In this document: positions 35,137 to 43,232 of the stretch, piece by piece
Position numbering within the stretch: the stretch's first letter is position 1
Layout: the number at the start of each line of letters is the position of its first letter
Origin: Thiobacillus denitrificans
Lineage (GTDB): Bacteria; Pseudomonadota; Gammaproteobacteria; Burkholderiales; Thiobacillaceae
Assembly: GCF_001530125.1 (NCBI RefSeq)
Contig: NZ_LDUG01000002.1
Location: 1-64,000 of the forward strand
Direction of reading: 5' to 3'
DNA: 64,000 nt
Made by a program: the position numbers and the translations under genes
The notes under the pieces: model-generated
What the model saw: only the letters and a program-made list of their open reading frames with translations
Told to the model about the DNA's origin: nothing
The model's database searches: none

Positions 35137-35207
35137 TGTAGTTTCTGCCCATTCAAAACGTGCCGATTCGAATCCTATTGCGCCCCACTTTCCTTTTGTA
35201 AACCGAC

Positions 35208-36548
35208 ATGTCCCGCTCCCAATTCAGCTATACCCGCGACCAACTCACTGCCCTCTCCCGGATCGTCATCGAGCACGCTGCCCGGCAGGGCGCCACCGCC
35301 GCCGACACCGAGATTTCCGAGGGCGTCGGCCAGAACGTCAGCGTGCGCCAGGGTGAAATCGAGACCATCGAATACAACAAGGACAAGGGCGCCGGCGTCA
35401 CCGTCTACATCGGCCAGCGGCGCGGCCATGCCTCGACCTCGGATTTATCGGAGGCGGCGCTGAAGAGCGCGGTGGAAAAGGCACTGACGATTGCGCGCTA
35501 CACCGCCGAAGACGATGCTGCCGGGCTGCCCGAAGCCGACAAGTTGGCGAAGGACGTGCCTGACCTCGACCTCTACCACCCGTGGCCGCTCAGCGTCGAA
35601 GAAGCCGCCGAACGTGCGCGCGCCTGCGAAGCGGCGGCGCTGGCGGTCGACAAGCGGCTGACCAACTCCGAAGGCGCCGGCGTCAGCCTCCACACCTCGC
35701 AATTCATCTTTGCCAACAGCCTCGGCTTCTGCAACGGCTACGCGGGCTCGCGCCACGGCATGTCGGTCGCGGTGATCGGCGAGGACCGTGGCGGCATGCA
35801 GCGTGACTACTGGTACACCAGCGCCCGCAATGCAAACGATCTGGACTCCGCCGAGTCCGTCGGGCGCATCGCCGGCACCCGCACCGTGCGCCGCCTGAAC
35901 GGCCGCAAGCTCGACACCCGCACCTGCCCGGTGGTTTTCGAGGCGCAGATCGCCACCGGCCTGATCGGCAACTTCGTCGCCGCAGTGTCGGGCGGCAGCC
36001 TCTACCGCAAGTCGTCGTTCCTGCTCGACAGCCTGGGCCAGCAGGTGTTCGCCCCCCTGGTGACCATCCGCGAGCAGCCCTTCATTCCCGGTGGCCTCGG
36101 CAGCGCGCCGTTCGACAGCGAAGGCGTCGCCTGCCTCGAACGCGACATCGTCAAGGACGGCGTATTGCAGGGTTACTTCCTGTCGACCTACTCGGCGAAA
36201 AAGCTCGGCATGACGACCACCGGCAACGCCGGCGGCAGCCACAACCTCATCGTCACCCCCGGCGAGCACGACCTCGACGGCCTGTTGAAGCAAATGGGCA
36301 CCGGGCTCTTGGTCACCGAACTACTCGGCCAAGGCGCCAATATGGTCACCGGCGACTACTCGCGTGGAGCCGCCGGCTTCTGGGTGGAAAACGGCGAAAT
36401 CCAGTACCCGGTCGAGGAAGTCACCATCGCCGGCAACCTGGCCGAGATGTTCAAGGGCATTGTTGCGATAGGCAACGATGTCGAGCGGCGCGGCTCGAAG
36501 CAGGTCGGCTCCATCCTGATCGACAAGATGACGGTGGCGGGGAATTAA
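35208..36548 (+). CDS. pmbA: Metalloprotease-complex subunit PmbA (TldE)
   Basis: 446 residues, full length. VEKALTIARYTAEDDAAGLPEAD, SLGFCNGYAGSRHGMSVAVI and FIPGGLGSAPFDSEGVACLERDIVKDGVLQ-type segments match PmbA/TldE. With TldD it forms a heterodimeric protease that degrades unfolded peptides and matures peptides such as microcin B17 or PQQ precursors. PmbA itself lacks the HExxH of TldD, as expected. TldD is not in this window. The region after its stop changes character to an IS/toxin-antitoxin zone. Confidence 0.93.
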   Translation: MSRSQFSYTRDQLTALSRIVIEHAARQGATAADTEISEGVGQNVSVRQGEIETIEYNKDKGAGVTVYIGQRRGHASTSDLSEAALKSAVEKALTIARYTAEDDAAGLPEADKLAKDVPDLDLYHPWPLSVEEAAERARACEAAALAVDKRLTNSEGAGVSLHTSQFIFANSLGFCNGYAGSRHGMSVAVIGEDRGGMQRDYWYTSARNANDLDSAESVGRIAGTRTVRRLNGRKLDTRTCPVVFEAQIATGLIGNFVAAVSGGSLYRKSSFLLDSLGQQVFAPLVTIREQPFIPGGLGSAPFDSEGVACLERDIVKDGVLQGYFLSTYSAKKLGMTTTGNAGGSHNLIVTPGEHDLDGLLKQMGTGLLVTELLGQGANMVTGDYSRGAAGFWVENGEIQYPVEEVTIAGNLAEMFKGIVAIGNDVERRGSKQVGSILIDKMTVAGN

Positions 36549-36606
36549 GGCGCGAAGGGCACCCAGAAAACCCCTACAAGTCCATCGCCTTATAGCCACT
36601 TGATTG

Positions 36607-36625
36607 ATACATACACTATATGTAT
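36607..36625. promoter_or_regulatory. Palindromic operator candidate upstream of brnTA
   Basis: ATACATA (36607-36613) and TATGTAT (36619-36625) are perfect inverted arms with a five-base spacer, nine bases before the brnT ATG. BrnA antitoxins autorepress their promoters, so this is a plausible BrnA site. Confidence 0.5.
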
Positions 36626-36634
36626 ATTTAGCGC

Positions 36635-36894
36635 ATGGCGTTTGAGTTCGATCCCAAAAAAGCGGCAGCAATCTGCGTAAGCATGGCGTTTCGCTCACGG
36701 ATGCCGAGCCGGTGTTTTATGACGATCAGGCGTTGACGCGTGAGGATGCGGATGCAAACGGCGAGGCACGCCTTGTAACGGTCGGTACGGATGCGCTGGG
36801 GCGGATTCTGACAGTGTGCTGGACCGAACGCGGTCCAGGCTATTCGCGTGATTTCAGCGCGGTTATCCACGCAGGCAGAAAGGAAAGTGTATGA
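36635..36894 (+). pseudogene. brnT: brnT toxin, frameshifted at an A6 tract
   Basis: ATG at 36635 begins MAFEFDPKK, a typical BrnT start, but the frame is lost after six A residues (36655-36660). Shifting back by one base there gives SGSNLRKHGVSLTDAEPVFYDD and continues in family register to the TGA at 36892-36894 (GYSRDFSAVIHAGRKESV). A seventh A would restore the gene. BrnT is a RelE-fold ribonuclease toxin. The lesion could be real inactivation, a phase-variable or slippage-prone tract, or a sequencing error. brnA overlaps the end by four bases. Confidence 0.75.
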
Positions 36895-37139
36895 AATCTG
36901 AATACGACATGAAGAAAGCCAAGCGCGGCGCGGTAGTCACGCCCGTCGGCAAAACCCGAATCACCATTTATCTGGACGACGCGATACTTGCGGCTTTCCG
37001 GGAACGCGCCGAAGCCGAAGGACGCGGCTATCAAACCCTGATTAACGAAGCTTTGAGCGCGGCACTGGCGGAAAACAATGCACCCGTGACGATCGGCACC
37101 TTGCGTAAAGTACTGCGCGAGGAATTGCACGCGGCCTGA
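36891..37139 (+). CDS. brnA: BrnA-family antitoxin
   Basis: 82 residues. ITIYLDDAILAAFRERAEAEGRGYQTLINEALSAAL is the ribbon-helix-helix DNA-binding region typical of BrnA, with the family's KTRITIYLD start. It neutralises BrnT and represses its own promoter. The ATG overlaps the brnT stop (ATGA). The antitoxin is intact although the toxin frame is broken as read. Confidence 0.85.
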   Translation: MKSEYDMKKAKRGAVVTPVGKTRITIYLDDAILAAFRERAEAEGRGYQTLINEALSAALAENNAPVTIGTLRKVLREELHAA

Positions 37140-37217
37140 AAAGCGTTCACGCAGAAACGTTAAAGGGTAGCGTCCCCAATGGCAATTGATCGCGGCGCTG
37201 GCTTGACTTCGTAGCAC

Positions 37218-37616
37218 GTGTCGGCAAGGCCACGGGGTTTTGAGTTTCCCGTACTAAAAATAATCGTGTCTGACCCCAATGCTGTTACAGAGTTTGCAGA
37301 TATGACAGGGCTATGCGTGCGACTGGTGTACTACCCGCCCTATCACAGCAAGTACAACGCCATTGAGCGTTACTGGGCAGGGCTGGAGAAATCATGGAAT
37401 GGCTACTTGCTCAGCACCGTGGAGACGGTCATCAGACGCGCCGGAAATTTCTTCTGGAAGGGAATGCGCACAAGCGCCAACTTAATGGATGGCGTCTACG
37501 AGAAAGGTGTCAAAATCCGTGGCAAAGAAAAAAGAGCCCTTGAGGATCGACTAGAAAGAACCGCCGAGTTGGGTTGCTGGGACATAACCATTCATCCTAA
37601 AACGGTATTTTTGTAA
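37218..37616 (+). pseudogene. ISAzo13-type transposase, C-terminal remnant
   Basis: From about 37281 the frame encodes FADMTGLCVRLVYYPPYHSKYNAIERYW, then EKSWNGYLLSTVETVIRRAGNFFWKG and the family C-terminus, matching ISAzo13-family transposases. The N-terminal two thirds are missing; the sequence upstream is unrelated and carries a GTGTCTGACCCCAAT motif right at the junction (37266-37280). Not expected to be active. Confidence 0.75.
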
Positions 37617-37684
37617 TTTCTTACTCCCTTAACTAATTGATCCGCAATGAATACTCGTGGGGAAACCTCAGTGTCTGACCCCAT

Positions 37685-37836
37685 TTCTCTGTGCCATTTC
37701 TCTCCGGCGTTGCTGAAACGATCGGCGGATTCTCGAACACCCCCACCCGGACCGGAATGCGATCCTGCGCAGACCACGCCAGTGTGAACGACATCAGCCA
37801 TAACAACCCTGCCCGCAAAACGGTACGGCGCATCAT
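37685..37836 (-). pseudogene. Decapitated sensor or solute-binding gene, N-terminal fragment
   Basis: MMRRTVLRAGLLWLMSFTL begins a signal peptide, followed by DRIPVRVGVFENPPIV, the usual start of periplasmic solute-binding (PBP2-like) domains of sensor kinases or cyclases. The family match stops within about 45 residues at a GTGTCTGACCCCATT motif (37671-37685). The rest of the gene is gone, probably through an insertion or rearrangement also involving the adjacent ISAzo13 remnant. Confidence 0.55.
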
Positions 37837-38041
37837 GTGATTTTTGTCCTGGAAAATGGGGGCCGCTTATGCATTATGGACACCGGGAAGGCTGCTGTGG
37901 GATCGACAATGGGCAAGTATAGGGGGCAATTCCGGCACCGGCCAGAATGACGTCAGGTCGTGCCGGTTTTCTGAAGACAAGCAGCCGCTCGCGCCAGGGA
38001 GTTCGGACTTATGCCGCGTCGCGAAGCCGTGTTCAATTCAT

Positions 38042-39043
38042 TTACGCAAGCAAAAAATCTGCCGTGCGGGCGCCGCTCGCAAAAGCATTCACGCTCGCTA
38101 CCACACTGGCTGCGATTTCGCGCAATGCCTCGTGGGTAAAAAATGCCTGATGGGGCGTGATGAGCGCGCGCGGCTGCGCAAGCAACCGTTGCAGTATCGG
38201 ATCGTCGTAGCTGCGGGTCGAGCAGTCCCGAAAAAATACACCGCGTTCATTTTCGTACACATCCGCCCCATATGCAGCCAGCTGCCCCGCCTCCAGCGCG
38301 TCCAGCACGGCAGCGGTATCAACCACGCCGCCGCGCGCCGTGTTGATGAGCACCAGACCTGGTTTCGCCGCATGCAAACAGGCCGCGTCAACCAAATGCC
38401 GGGTCGCGGGAGTCAAGGGGCAATGCAGCGATACCACATCCGCTTCGCGCCACAGCACGTCAAGTGGCACGGCCTCCACCCCCTCGATCTGGAACGGGCT
38501 GCGTGAATGCGCGATCACCCGGCAGCCGAACCCGCGCATGATGCGGGCGAACACCTGGCCGATGCGTCCCATGCCCACGATGCCCACCGTCTTGCCATGC
38601 AAGCTGAAGCCCAGCAAGCCGTCGAGTTTGAAATTGTTTTGTTGAACCTGGCGCAACGCCTGCGGAAGATTGCGCGCGAGGGCCAGCAATAAGGTCGCTG
38701 CGTGTTCGGCGACCGATTCGGGACTGTACGTGGGGACATGCGCCACGCAGAGCCCCAATTTGCGTGCGGCGTCGAGGTCGATGTTATCCACGCCCGCCGC
38801 GCGCTGTACAACGAGGCGCACGCCCAGTTTCGCCAGCTTCTCAAACGTCGCCGCATCAAGACAGTCTCCGACAAAACTTACCACCGCATCGAAATCCTGA
38901 TAGGGCTCCACATCGGACGGGATGGACAATGCCCCGAGGGCACGCACCGTGTGTCCCGATGCCTCAAGCGCAGGACGCAGATACAATTCATCGTGGGCTT
39001 GAGAACTGGTAATCGCGAGTTTCAGAGTCTTGTGCATAGACAT
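38042..39043 (-). CDS. D-lactate dehydrogenase-type D-2-hydroxyacid dehydrogenase
   Basis: 333 residues from ATG 39043 (alternatives TTG 39049 and ATG 39037; none has a clear ribosome site). NAD-binding GKTVGIVGMGRIGQVFARI, then the catalytic Arg in NTARGGVVD, Glu in DVYENERGVFF and His in TPHQAFFT. The N-terminal half, with YQDFDAVVSFVGDCLD and AAGVDNIDLDAA, resembles fermentative LdhA enzymes that reduce pyruvate to D-lactate. An intact metabolic gene amid IS and toxin-antitoxin remnants; possible cargo. Confidence 0.85.
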   Translation of the reverse strand: MSMHKTLKLAITSSQAHDELYLRPALEASGHTVRALGALSIPSDVEPYQDFDAVVSFVGDCLDAATFEKLAKLGVRLVVQRAAGVDNIDLDAARKLGLCVAHVPTYSPESVAEHAATLLLALARNLPQALRQVQQNNFKLDGLLGFSLHGKTVGIVGMGRIGQVFARIMRGFGCRVIAHSRSPFQIEGVEAVPLDVLWREADVVSLHCPLTPATRHLVDAACLHAAKPGLVLINTARGGVVDTAAVLDALEAGQLAAYGADVYENERGVFFRDCSTRSYDDPILQRLLAQPRALITPHQAFFTHEALREIAASVVASVNAFASGARTADFLLA

Positions 39044-39100
39044 AGTCAAGTGGGCAAACTGAAATTCGATATGCTTATAATAGTCAGAGCGCGGTTATAT

Positions 39101-39354
39101 CAATACAAACTTGGCCGCCGAAAGCGGCAGCGCTCACGGACGCGCTGCCTCGTGTGCTGAGTTTTACCGGTGCCAAGCGTCTATTGGCCGCCTTCTCCGA
39201 TCAACTGCGCCGAACGCCGGAGAAGCAAATATGCGCCGTAATCGCGACCGTACTTGCGAGCATTGCCACCCTGAAACTTCCGCATCGACCCGACCGAATC
39301 GAACCCCGCGCCAAGAAACGACGACCCAGAAAAAGCCTCGGGGACAGGTCTAGC
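39101..39354 (+). pseudogene. IS4-family transposase, C-terminal remnant
   Basis: The plus frame reads KAAALTDALPRVLSFTGAKR, then a helical stretch ending HRPDRIEPRAKKRRPR and a stop nearby. HRPxRxEPRAKKRRPK is the characteristic C-terminal end of one IS4-family transposase group. There is no catalytic domain or start upstream, so it is only the tail of an old insertion. Confidence 0.65.
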
Positions 39355-39430
39355 TATGTAGCATTCTTTGTATGCACGCTTTTTAGCGTGCTATGATGTG
39401 TCTACATAGATATACATCCCGAGGCAAGTC

Positions 39431-39490
39431 ATGAAACTGCAAGTCGCAAAATGGGGCAACAGCCTGGCGGTGCGCCTGCCGATAGAACAG
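39431..39490 (+). pseudogene. Truncated duplicate of vapB antitoxin gene
   Basis: MKLQVAKWGNSLAVRLP matches the first residues of the intact antitoxin at 39878, and about 43 bases upstream are also nearly identical. After codon 19 the sequence is replaced by a GGGTCAGGTCT-flanked insert. The frame runs on by chance to 39739 without resemblance to VapB. No toxin gene follows this copy. Confidence 0.7.
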
Positions 39491-39735
39491 GATTTTGGGG
39501 TCAGGTCTCAATACTGTTCGTTTAAGCAAAATTCCGTTCGTCCTGAGCCTGTCGAAGGGCTCTTGGTGAGTAGCTGGTGGTTCGACAAGCTCACCACGAA
39601 GGTTAACCGAACAGCATTGGGTCAGGTCTTTCGTTATCATATGCTATTGAAAGACCCAAGCCCGATATCAGCCCATCAACTTCGGTGGCCTGCAGAAAAT
39701 CAAAGGTTTCAGGCTCGAATTACCCCCCTAAAAAC
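39491..39735. repeat. Composite repeat insert with TTCGACA-type inverted pair
   Basis: GGGTCAGGTCT occurs twice as direct repeats (about 39498 and 39618). Inside, CAATACTGTTCG... and ...CGAACAGCATTG form imperfect inverted ends, and within them lie opposed copies (39536-39558 and 39579-39601) of the widespread TTCGACAGGCTCAGGACGAA-type repeat. No gene. Confidence 0.6.
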
Positions 39736-39740
39736 ATAAG

Positions 39741-39765
39741 CGCCGAAAGTTTTCATTCGGCGTTT
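39741..39765 (+). terminator. Terminator-like hairpin
   Basis: CGCCGAA (39741-39747) and TTCGGCG (39756-39762) with an eight-base loop, followed by TTT. It could insulate vapBC from upstream transcription. Confidence 0.5.
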
Positions 39766-39840
39766 ACAGAAGGCTCAGGGGCACGGTCTAAACAATGTAA
39801 AAAATGAAATGATTTGCCATACATGCTTCTTATCGCGCTA

Positions 39841-39866
39841 AGATGTATCTACATAGATATACATCT
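39841..39866. promoter_or_regulatory. VapBC operator candidate
   Basis: AGATGTAT (39841-39848) and ATACATCT (39859-39866) are perfect inverted arms, eleven bases before the vapB start. A degraded version precedes the truncated copy at 39431. AbrB-type antitoxins autorepress through such sites. Confidence 0.55.
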
Positions 39867-39877
39867 AGGGGTGACTC

Positions 39878-40126
39878 ATGAAACTGCAAGTAGCGAAATG
39901 GGGCAATAGTCTGGCGGTGCGCCTGCCGACGGAATGCATACGGGCTGCCGGGTTGAAGGAAGGCGATAGCGTTGAGGCCGAGGTCGGCCGGGCGGGGGAA
40001 ATCACGCTTACGCCAACGCATGCCTTCGACAAGGCCGCATTTCTCAAGCGGGTGCGCAAACTGCGGGCTGGGATGCCGATGACCTCTGCTACGGTGGAGA
40101 CCATGCGCCAGGAGGAACGCTATTGA
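39878..40126 (+). CDS. vapB: VapB/AbrB-type antitoxin
   Basis: 82 residues. MKLQVAKWGNSLAVRLPTECIRAAGLKEGDSVEAEV is a swapped-hairpin AbrB/MazE-type DNA-binding domain; the C-terminal about 35 residues would wrap the toxin. The stop overlaps the vapC ATG (TGATG). A palindromic operator candidate sits just upstream. Confidence 0.88.
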   Translation: MKLQVAKWGNSLAVRLPTECIRAAGLKEGDSVEAEVGRAGEITLTPTHAFDKAAFLKRVRKLRAGMPMTSATVETMRQEERY

Positions 40127-40548
40127 TGATTTACCTCGATACCAGCGCGGCCATTCCCCTGTTTGTTCCTGAACCGACAAGCGATGCGGTGGATGCGTGG
40201 TTTGAGTCTTGCGATGAAACGCTGATTTCCTCCGACTGGATTTTGACCGAGTTCGCCAGCGCTTTGTCGATCAAGGTGCGGCGCGGGGAGATTGAGAAAA
40301 AGCAGGCGCAGGCGGCCTGGAAGGACTTCGAGTCCTTCTGCCAATCCGGTTTGCGGCTTGTCCCTGTGAGCAGGCAAGCTTTCGGGCAAGCCGCACAGCT
40401 TGTACGCAATGTTTCCAGCGGCCTGCGTTCTGGAGATTCGCTTCATCTGGCTATGGCGATAGAGACTGGGGCGGCCAGCATTGCTACCGCAGACGGCAAT
40501 CTGGAGAAAAATGCAAAGCTGAAGGGACTGGCTGTGAATCGGTTTTGA
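40126..40548 (+). CDS. vapC: VapC PIN-domain toxin
   Basis: 140 residues from ATG 40126. PIN-domain acidic residues are visible in IYLDTSAAIPLF (Asp), SSDWILTEFASAL (Glu), LRSGDSLHLAMA (Asp) and IATADGNLEK (Asp), so the ribonuclease site is complete. VapC toxins cut tRNA or rRNA when free of VapB. Full length, directly coupled to vapB. The only intact toxin-antitoxin pair in this hotspot. Confidence 0.9.
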   Translation: MIYLDTSAAIPLFVPEPTSDAVDAWFESCDETLISSDWILTEFASALSIKVRRGEIEKKQAQAAWKDFESFCQSGLRLVPVSRQAFGQAAQLVRNVSSGLRSGDSLHLAMAIETGAASIATADGNLEKNAKLKGLAVNRF

Positions 40549-40568
40549 ATACCGGGAAAGCTACTGAC

Positions 40569-41180
40569 ATGCAACTGATTCAACGTTCGCTCTTTACCCT
40601 TTTCGCCCTCTTCCTGCTCGCAGCGTGCGAGCGCGCGCCGACGCTGCCCAAGCTCAATTCGCACGACGTCATCGTCGCCTTTGGCGACAGCCTCACCCAC
40701 GGCATCGGCGCCAGCGCCGACACGGCCTACCCCGCCGTGCTGGCGACGCTGACCAGCCGCACCGTGATCAACGCCGGCGTGCCCGGCGACACCACGGCAT
40801 CGGCCCTGCTGCGCCTGCCCGAAGTGCTGGCCGAGCACCAGCCGCGCCTCGTGCTGCTGTGCCTGGGCGGCAACGACATGCTGAGACAGCACCCCGCTGC
40901 CGCCACCGAAAACAACCTGCGCCTGCTGGTGCGAACCATCCGCGCCAGCGGCGCCAGCGTCGTGCTGATCGGCGTGCCCGAACCGAAATTGTTCGGCGGC
41001 GCGCCGGATTTCTACGCCCGGGTTGCAGAGGACATGCAACTACCGCTGGAGCAGGACATCTTCAACAATGTGCTGAAGGACAACCGCCTCAAGTCCGACT
41101 CTATCCACGCCAACGCCGCCGGGTATCGCGTGGTCGCCGAGCGGCTGGCCGAATTCCTCAAGAAGACCGGCGCACTGTGA
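40569..41180 (+). CDS. Arylesterase/GDSL lipase (TesA-like) lipoprotein
   Basis: 203 residues from ATG 40569; an in-frame TTG at 40545 lacks support. A lipoprotein-type signal ends LLAAC (Cys20). SGNH blocks: AFGDSLTHG (Ser41), NAGVPGDTTASALLRL, CLGGND and DSIHANAAGY (Asp, His). Family enzymes hydrolyse short acyl esters or thioesters. The stop overlaps the TRAP small permease GTG start, so it is translationally coupled to the transporter, which may mean that it hydrolyses a substrate whose acid is taken up; that link is inference. Confidence 0.87.
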   Translation: MQLIQRSLFTLFALFLLAACERAPTLPKLNSHDVIVAFGDSLTHGIGASADTAYPAVLATLTSRTVINAGVPGDTTASALLRLPEVLAEHQPRLVLLCLGGNDMLRQHPAAATENNLRLLVRTIRASGASVVLIGVPEPKLFGGAPDFYARVAEDMQLPLEQDIFNNVLKDNRLKSDSIHANAAGYRVVAERLAEFLKKTGAL

Positions 41181-41716
41181 AAACCCTGCTTGCGCTGGCC
41201 CGCCTGATCGACGCGCTGACCGAACGGGTCGGCCGCATCGTCATCTGGCTGGTGCTGGTCGCCACCCTGATTTCGGCGGGCAATGCGCTGGTGCGCTACT
41301 CGCTGGGCGCAAGCTCGAACGCCTGGCTGGAAATCCAGTGGTATCTGTTCGGCGCGATGTTCCTCTTGGCCGCGGGCTACACGCTGAAGCACAACGGCCA
41401 CGTGCGCATCGACATTTTCTACAACCGTCTCGGCCCGCGCGGGCAGGCGTGGATCGACCTCATCGGCGGCCTGCTGTTCCTGCTGCCGATGGCGGTGCTG
41501 CTGGCCTGGCTGGCGTGGCCGATGTTCTTCGAAGCCTGGCAGACCCAGGAATATTCGCCCGACGCCGGCGGCCTGCTGCGCTGGCCGGTCAAGCTGCTGC
41601 TGCCGCTTGGCTTCGGCCTGCTGGCGCTACAGGGCGTGGCCGAAGTCATCAAGCGGCTTGGCGTGTTGTCCGGGCACCTGGTGCTGCCGCGCGAAGCGCC
41701 GGAAGAGGAAGTCTGA
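41177..41716 (+). CDS. TRAP transporter small permease (DctQ type)
   Basis: 179 residues with four membrane helices. VATLISAGNALVRYSLG, EIQWYLFGAMFLLAAGYTLKHNGHVRIDIFYNRL and LLRWPVKLLLPLGFGLLALQG are characteristic DctQ segments. The start is GTG at 41177, overlapping the esterase stop. It pairs with the large permease downstream (TGATG overlap). No DctP binding protein is encoded beside it. Confidence 0.9.
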   Translation: MKTLLALARLIDALTERVGRIVIWLVLVATLISAGNALVRYSLGASSNAWLEIQWYLFGAMFLLAAGYTLKHNGHVRIDIFYNRLGPRGQAWIDLIGGLLFLLPMAVLLAWLAWPMFFEAWQTQEYSPDAGGLLRWPVKLLLPLGFGLLALQGVAEVIKRLGVLSGHLVLPREAPEEEV

Positions 41717-43128
41717 TGGACGCCGCGTCATTGGAATTCCTGGCGCCACTGATGTTTCTCGGCCTGGTGGTCTTCCTGCTGCTGGGCTATCCGGTGGCGT
41801 TCGCGCTCGCCGCCAACGGCCTCCTGTTCGCCGGCATCGGCATCACGGCGGGGTTGTTCGACATCTCGCTGCTACAAGCCCTGCCCGAGCGCGTCTACGG
41901 CATCGTCGCCAACCCGACGCTGCTGGCGATTCCCTTCTTCGCCTTCATGGGGCTGATTCTCGAACGCTCCGGCATGGCCGAGGACCTGCTCGACACCATC
42001 GGCCAGCTGTTCGGCTCGCTACGAGGCGGGTTGGCCTACGCGGTGATCCTGGTCGGCGGCCTGCTCGCCGCCACCACCGGCGTGGTCGCCGCCACCGTCA
42101 TCGCCATGGGGCTGATCTCGCTGCCTGTGATGCTGCGCTACGGCTACGACAAGCGGCTCGCCTCCGGCGTCATCGCCGCCTCCGGCACGCTGGCGCAGAT
42201 CATTCCGCCGTCGCTGGTTCTGATCGTGCTGGCCGACCAGCTCGGCGCCTCGGTCGGCGACATGTACAAGGGCGCGCTCATCCCCGGTCTGGCGCTGGTC
42301 GGGCTGTATCTGCTCTATGTGTTTGGCGTGACGCTGTTCAGGCCGCACGCCGCCCCCGCGATGCCGGCTTCCGCACGCACCCTGCACGGTTCGGCGCTGC
42401 TGTTGCGCGTGCTGACCACGCTGGTGCCGCCCTTGGTGCTGATTTTCCTGGTGCTCGGCACCATCTTCATCGGCGTCGCCACCCCGACCGAGGGCGGCGC
42501 GATGGGCGCGGCCGGCGCGCTGCTGCTGGCGGTGGCGCGCGGGCGATTGAGCCGCCTGCAGCTGACGCAGGCGATGGACAGCACCACCCGCCTCACCGCT
42601 TTCGTCATCTTCATCCTGATCGGCTCGACCATCTTCACCCTGGTGTTCCGCGGGCTCGATGGCGACGTCTGGGTGGAGCACCTGTTCAACCAGCTGCCCG
42701 GCGGCGTGCTCGGCTTTCTCATCGTGGTCAACTTGATGGTGTTCGCGCTGGCGTTCTTCCTCGACTTCTTCGAGATCGCCTTCATCGTGGTGCCGCTGGT
42801 GGGCCCCATCGCCACCAAGCTCGGCATCGACCCGATCTGGTTCGGCGTGATGCTCGCGGTCAACATGCAGACCGCCTTCATGCACCCGCCGTTCGGCTTC
42901 GCCCTGTTCTACCTGAAGAGCGTCGCGCCGAAGTCGATCCGCACCGCCGACATCTACCGGGGCGCCATTCCCTTCCTCGTCATCCAGCTGTTCATGGTCG
43001 CCGTGGTGCTGGCTTTCCCGCAGGTGGTGCTGCGCGACGCACCGCCGGATGCCAGCAGCGTCACCGAAATCCCCATCGACATCGACGTCGATCCCGACGC
43101 CTACTACCTGCCGGCCGAGTGGCGCTGA
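41716..43128 (+). CDS. TRAP transporter large permease (DctM type)
   Basis: 470 residues, about 12 helices, DctM family: GYPVAFALAANGLLFAGIG, NPTLLAIPFFAFMGLILERSG, GVIAASGTLAQIIPPSLVLIVL and MHPPFGFALFYLKSVAP. It carries Na+-coupled uptake of organic acids (dicarboxylates, keto acids or similar) with the small permease and a periplasmic binding protein. The binding protein is missing from this locus and must be elsewhere. The acidic tail IDIDVDPDAYYLPAEWR is typical of the subgroup carrying 'mannitol/chloroaromatic' annotations. Confidence 0.9.
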   Translation: MDAASLEFLAPLMFLGLVVFLLLGYPVAFALAANGLLFAGIGITAGLFDISLLQALPERVYGIVANPTLLAIPFFAFMGLILERSGMAEDLLDTIGQLFGSLRGGLAYAVILVGGLLAATTGVVAATVIAMGLISLPVMLRYGYDKRLASGVIAASGTLAQIIPPSLVLIVLADQLGASVGDMYKGALIPGLALVGLYLLYVFGVTLFRPHAAPAMPASARTLHGSALLLRVLTTLVPPLVLIFLVLGTIFIGVATPTEGGAMGAAGALLLAVARGRLSRLQLTQAMDSTTRLTAFVIFILIGSTIFTLVFRGLDGDVWVEHLFNQLPGGVLGFLIVVNLMVFALAFFLDFFEIAFIVVPLVGPIATKLGIDPIWFGVMLAVNMQTAFMHPPFGFALFYLKSVAPKSIRTADIYRGAIPFLVIQLFMVAVVLAFPQVVLRDAPPDASSVTEIPIDIDVDPDAYYLPAEWR

Positions 43129-43232
43129 TCCCGGGTTCGCCCGGGGCGGAAAACGTGAGAAAATGAACGGCTTCGCACATCGCCTGTCATATGCGCGCCC
43201 ATTGCACCCTTCACACTCCAGGGACTGAATCC

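Noticed and set aside
37932-37970. CCGGCAC/GTGCCGG hairpin with TTTT as a terminator
   Set aside because: It points away from the only nearby intact gene (ldh is on the minus strand) and has a 21-base loop; left uncalled.
39431-39739. 102-codon frame as a second antitoxin
   Set aside because: Only the first 19 codons match VapB; the rest is repeat DNA read through by chance.
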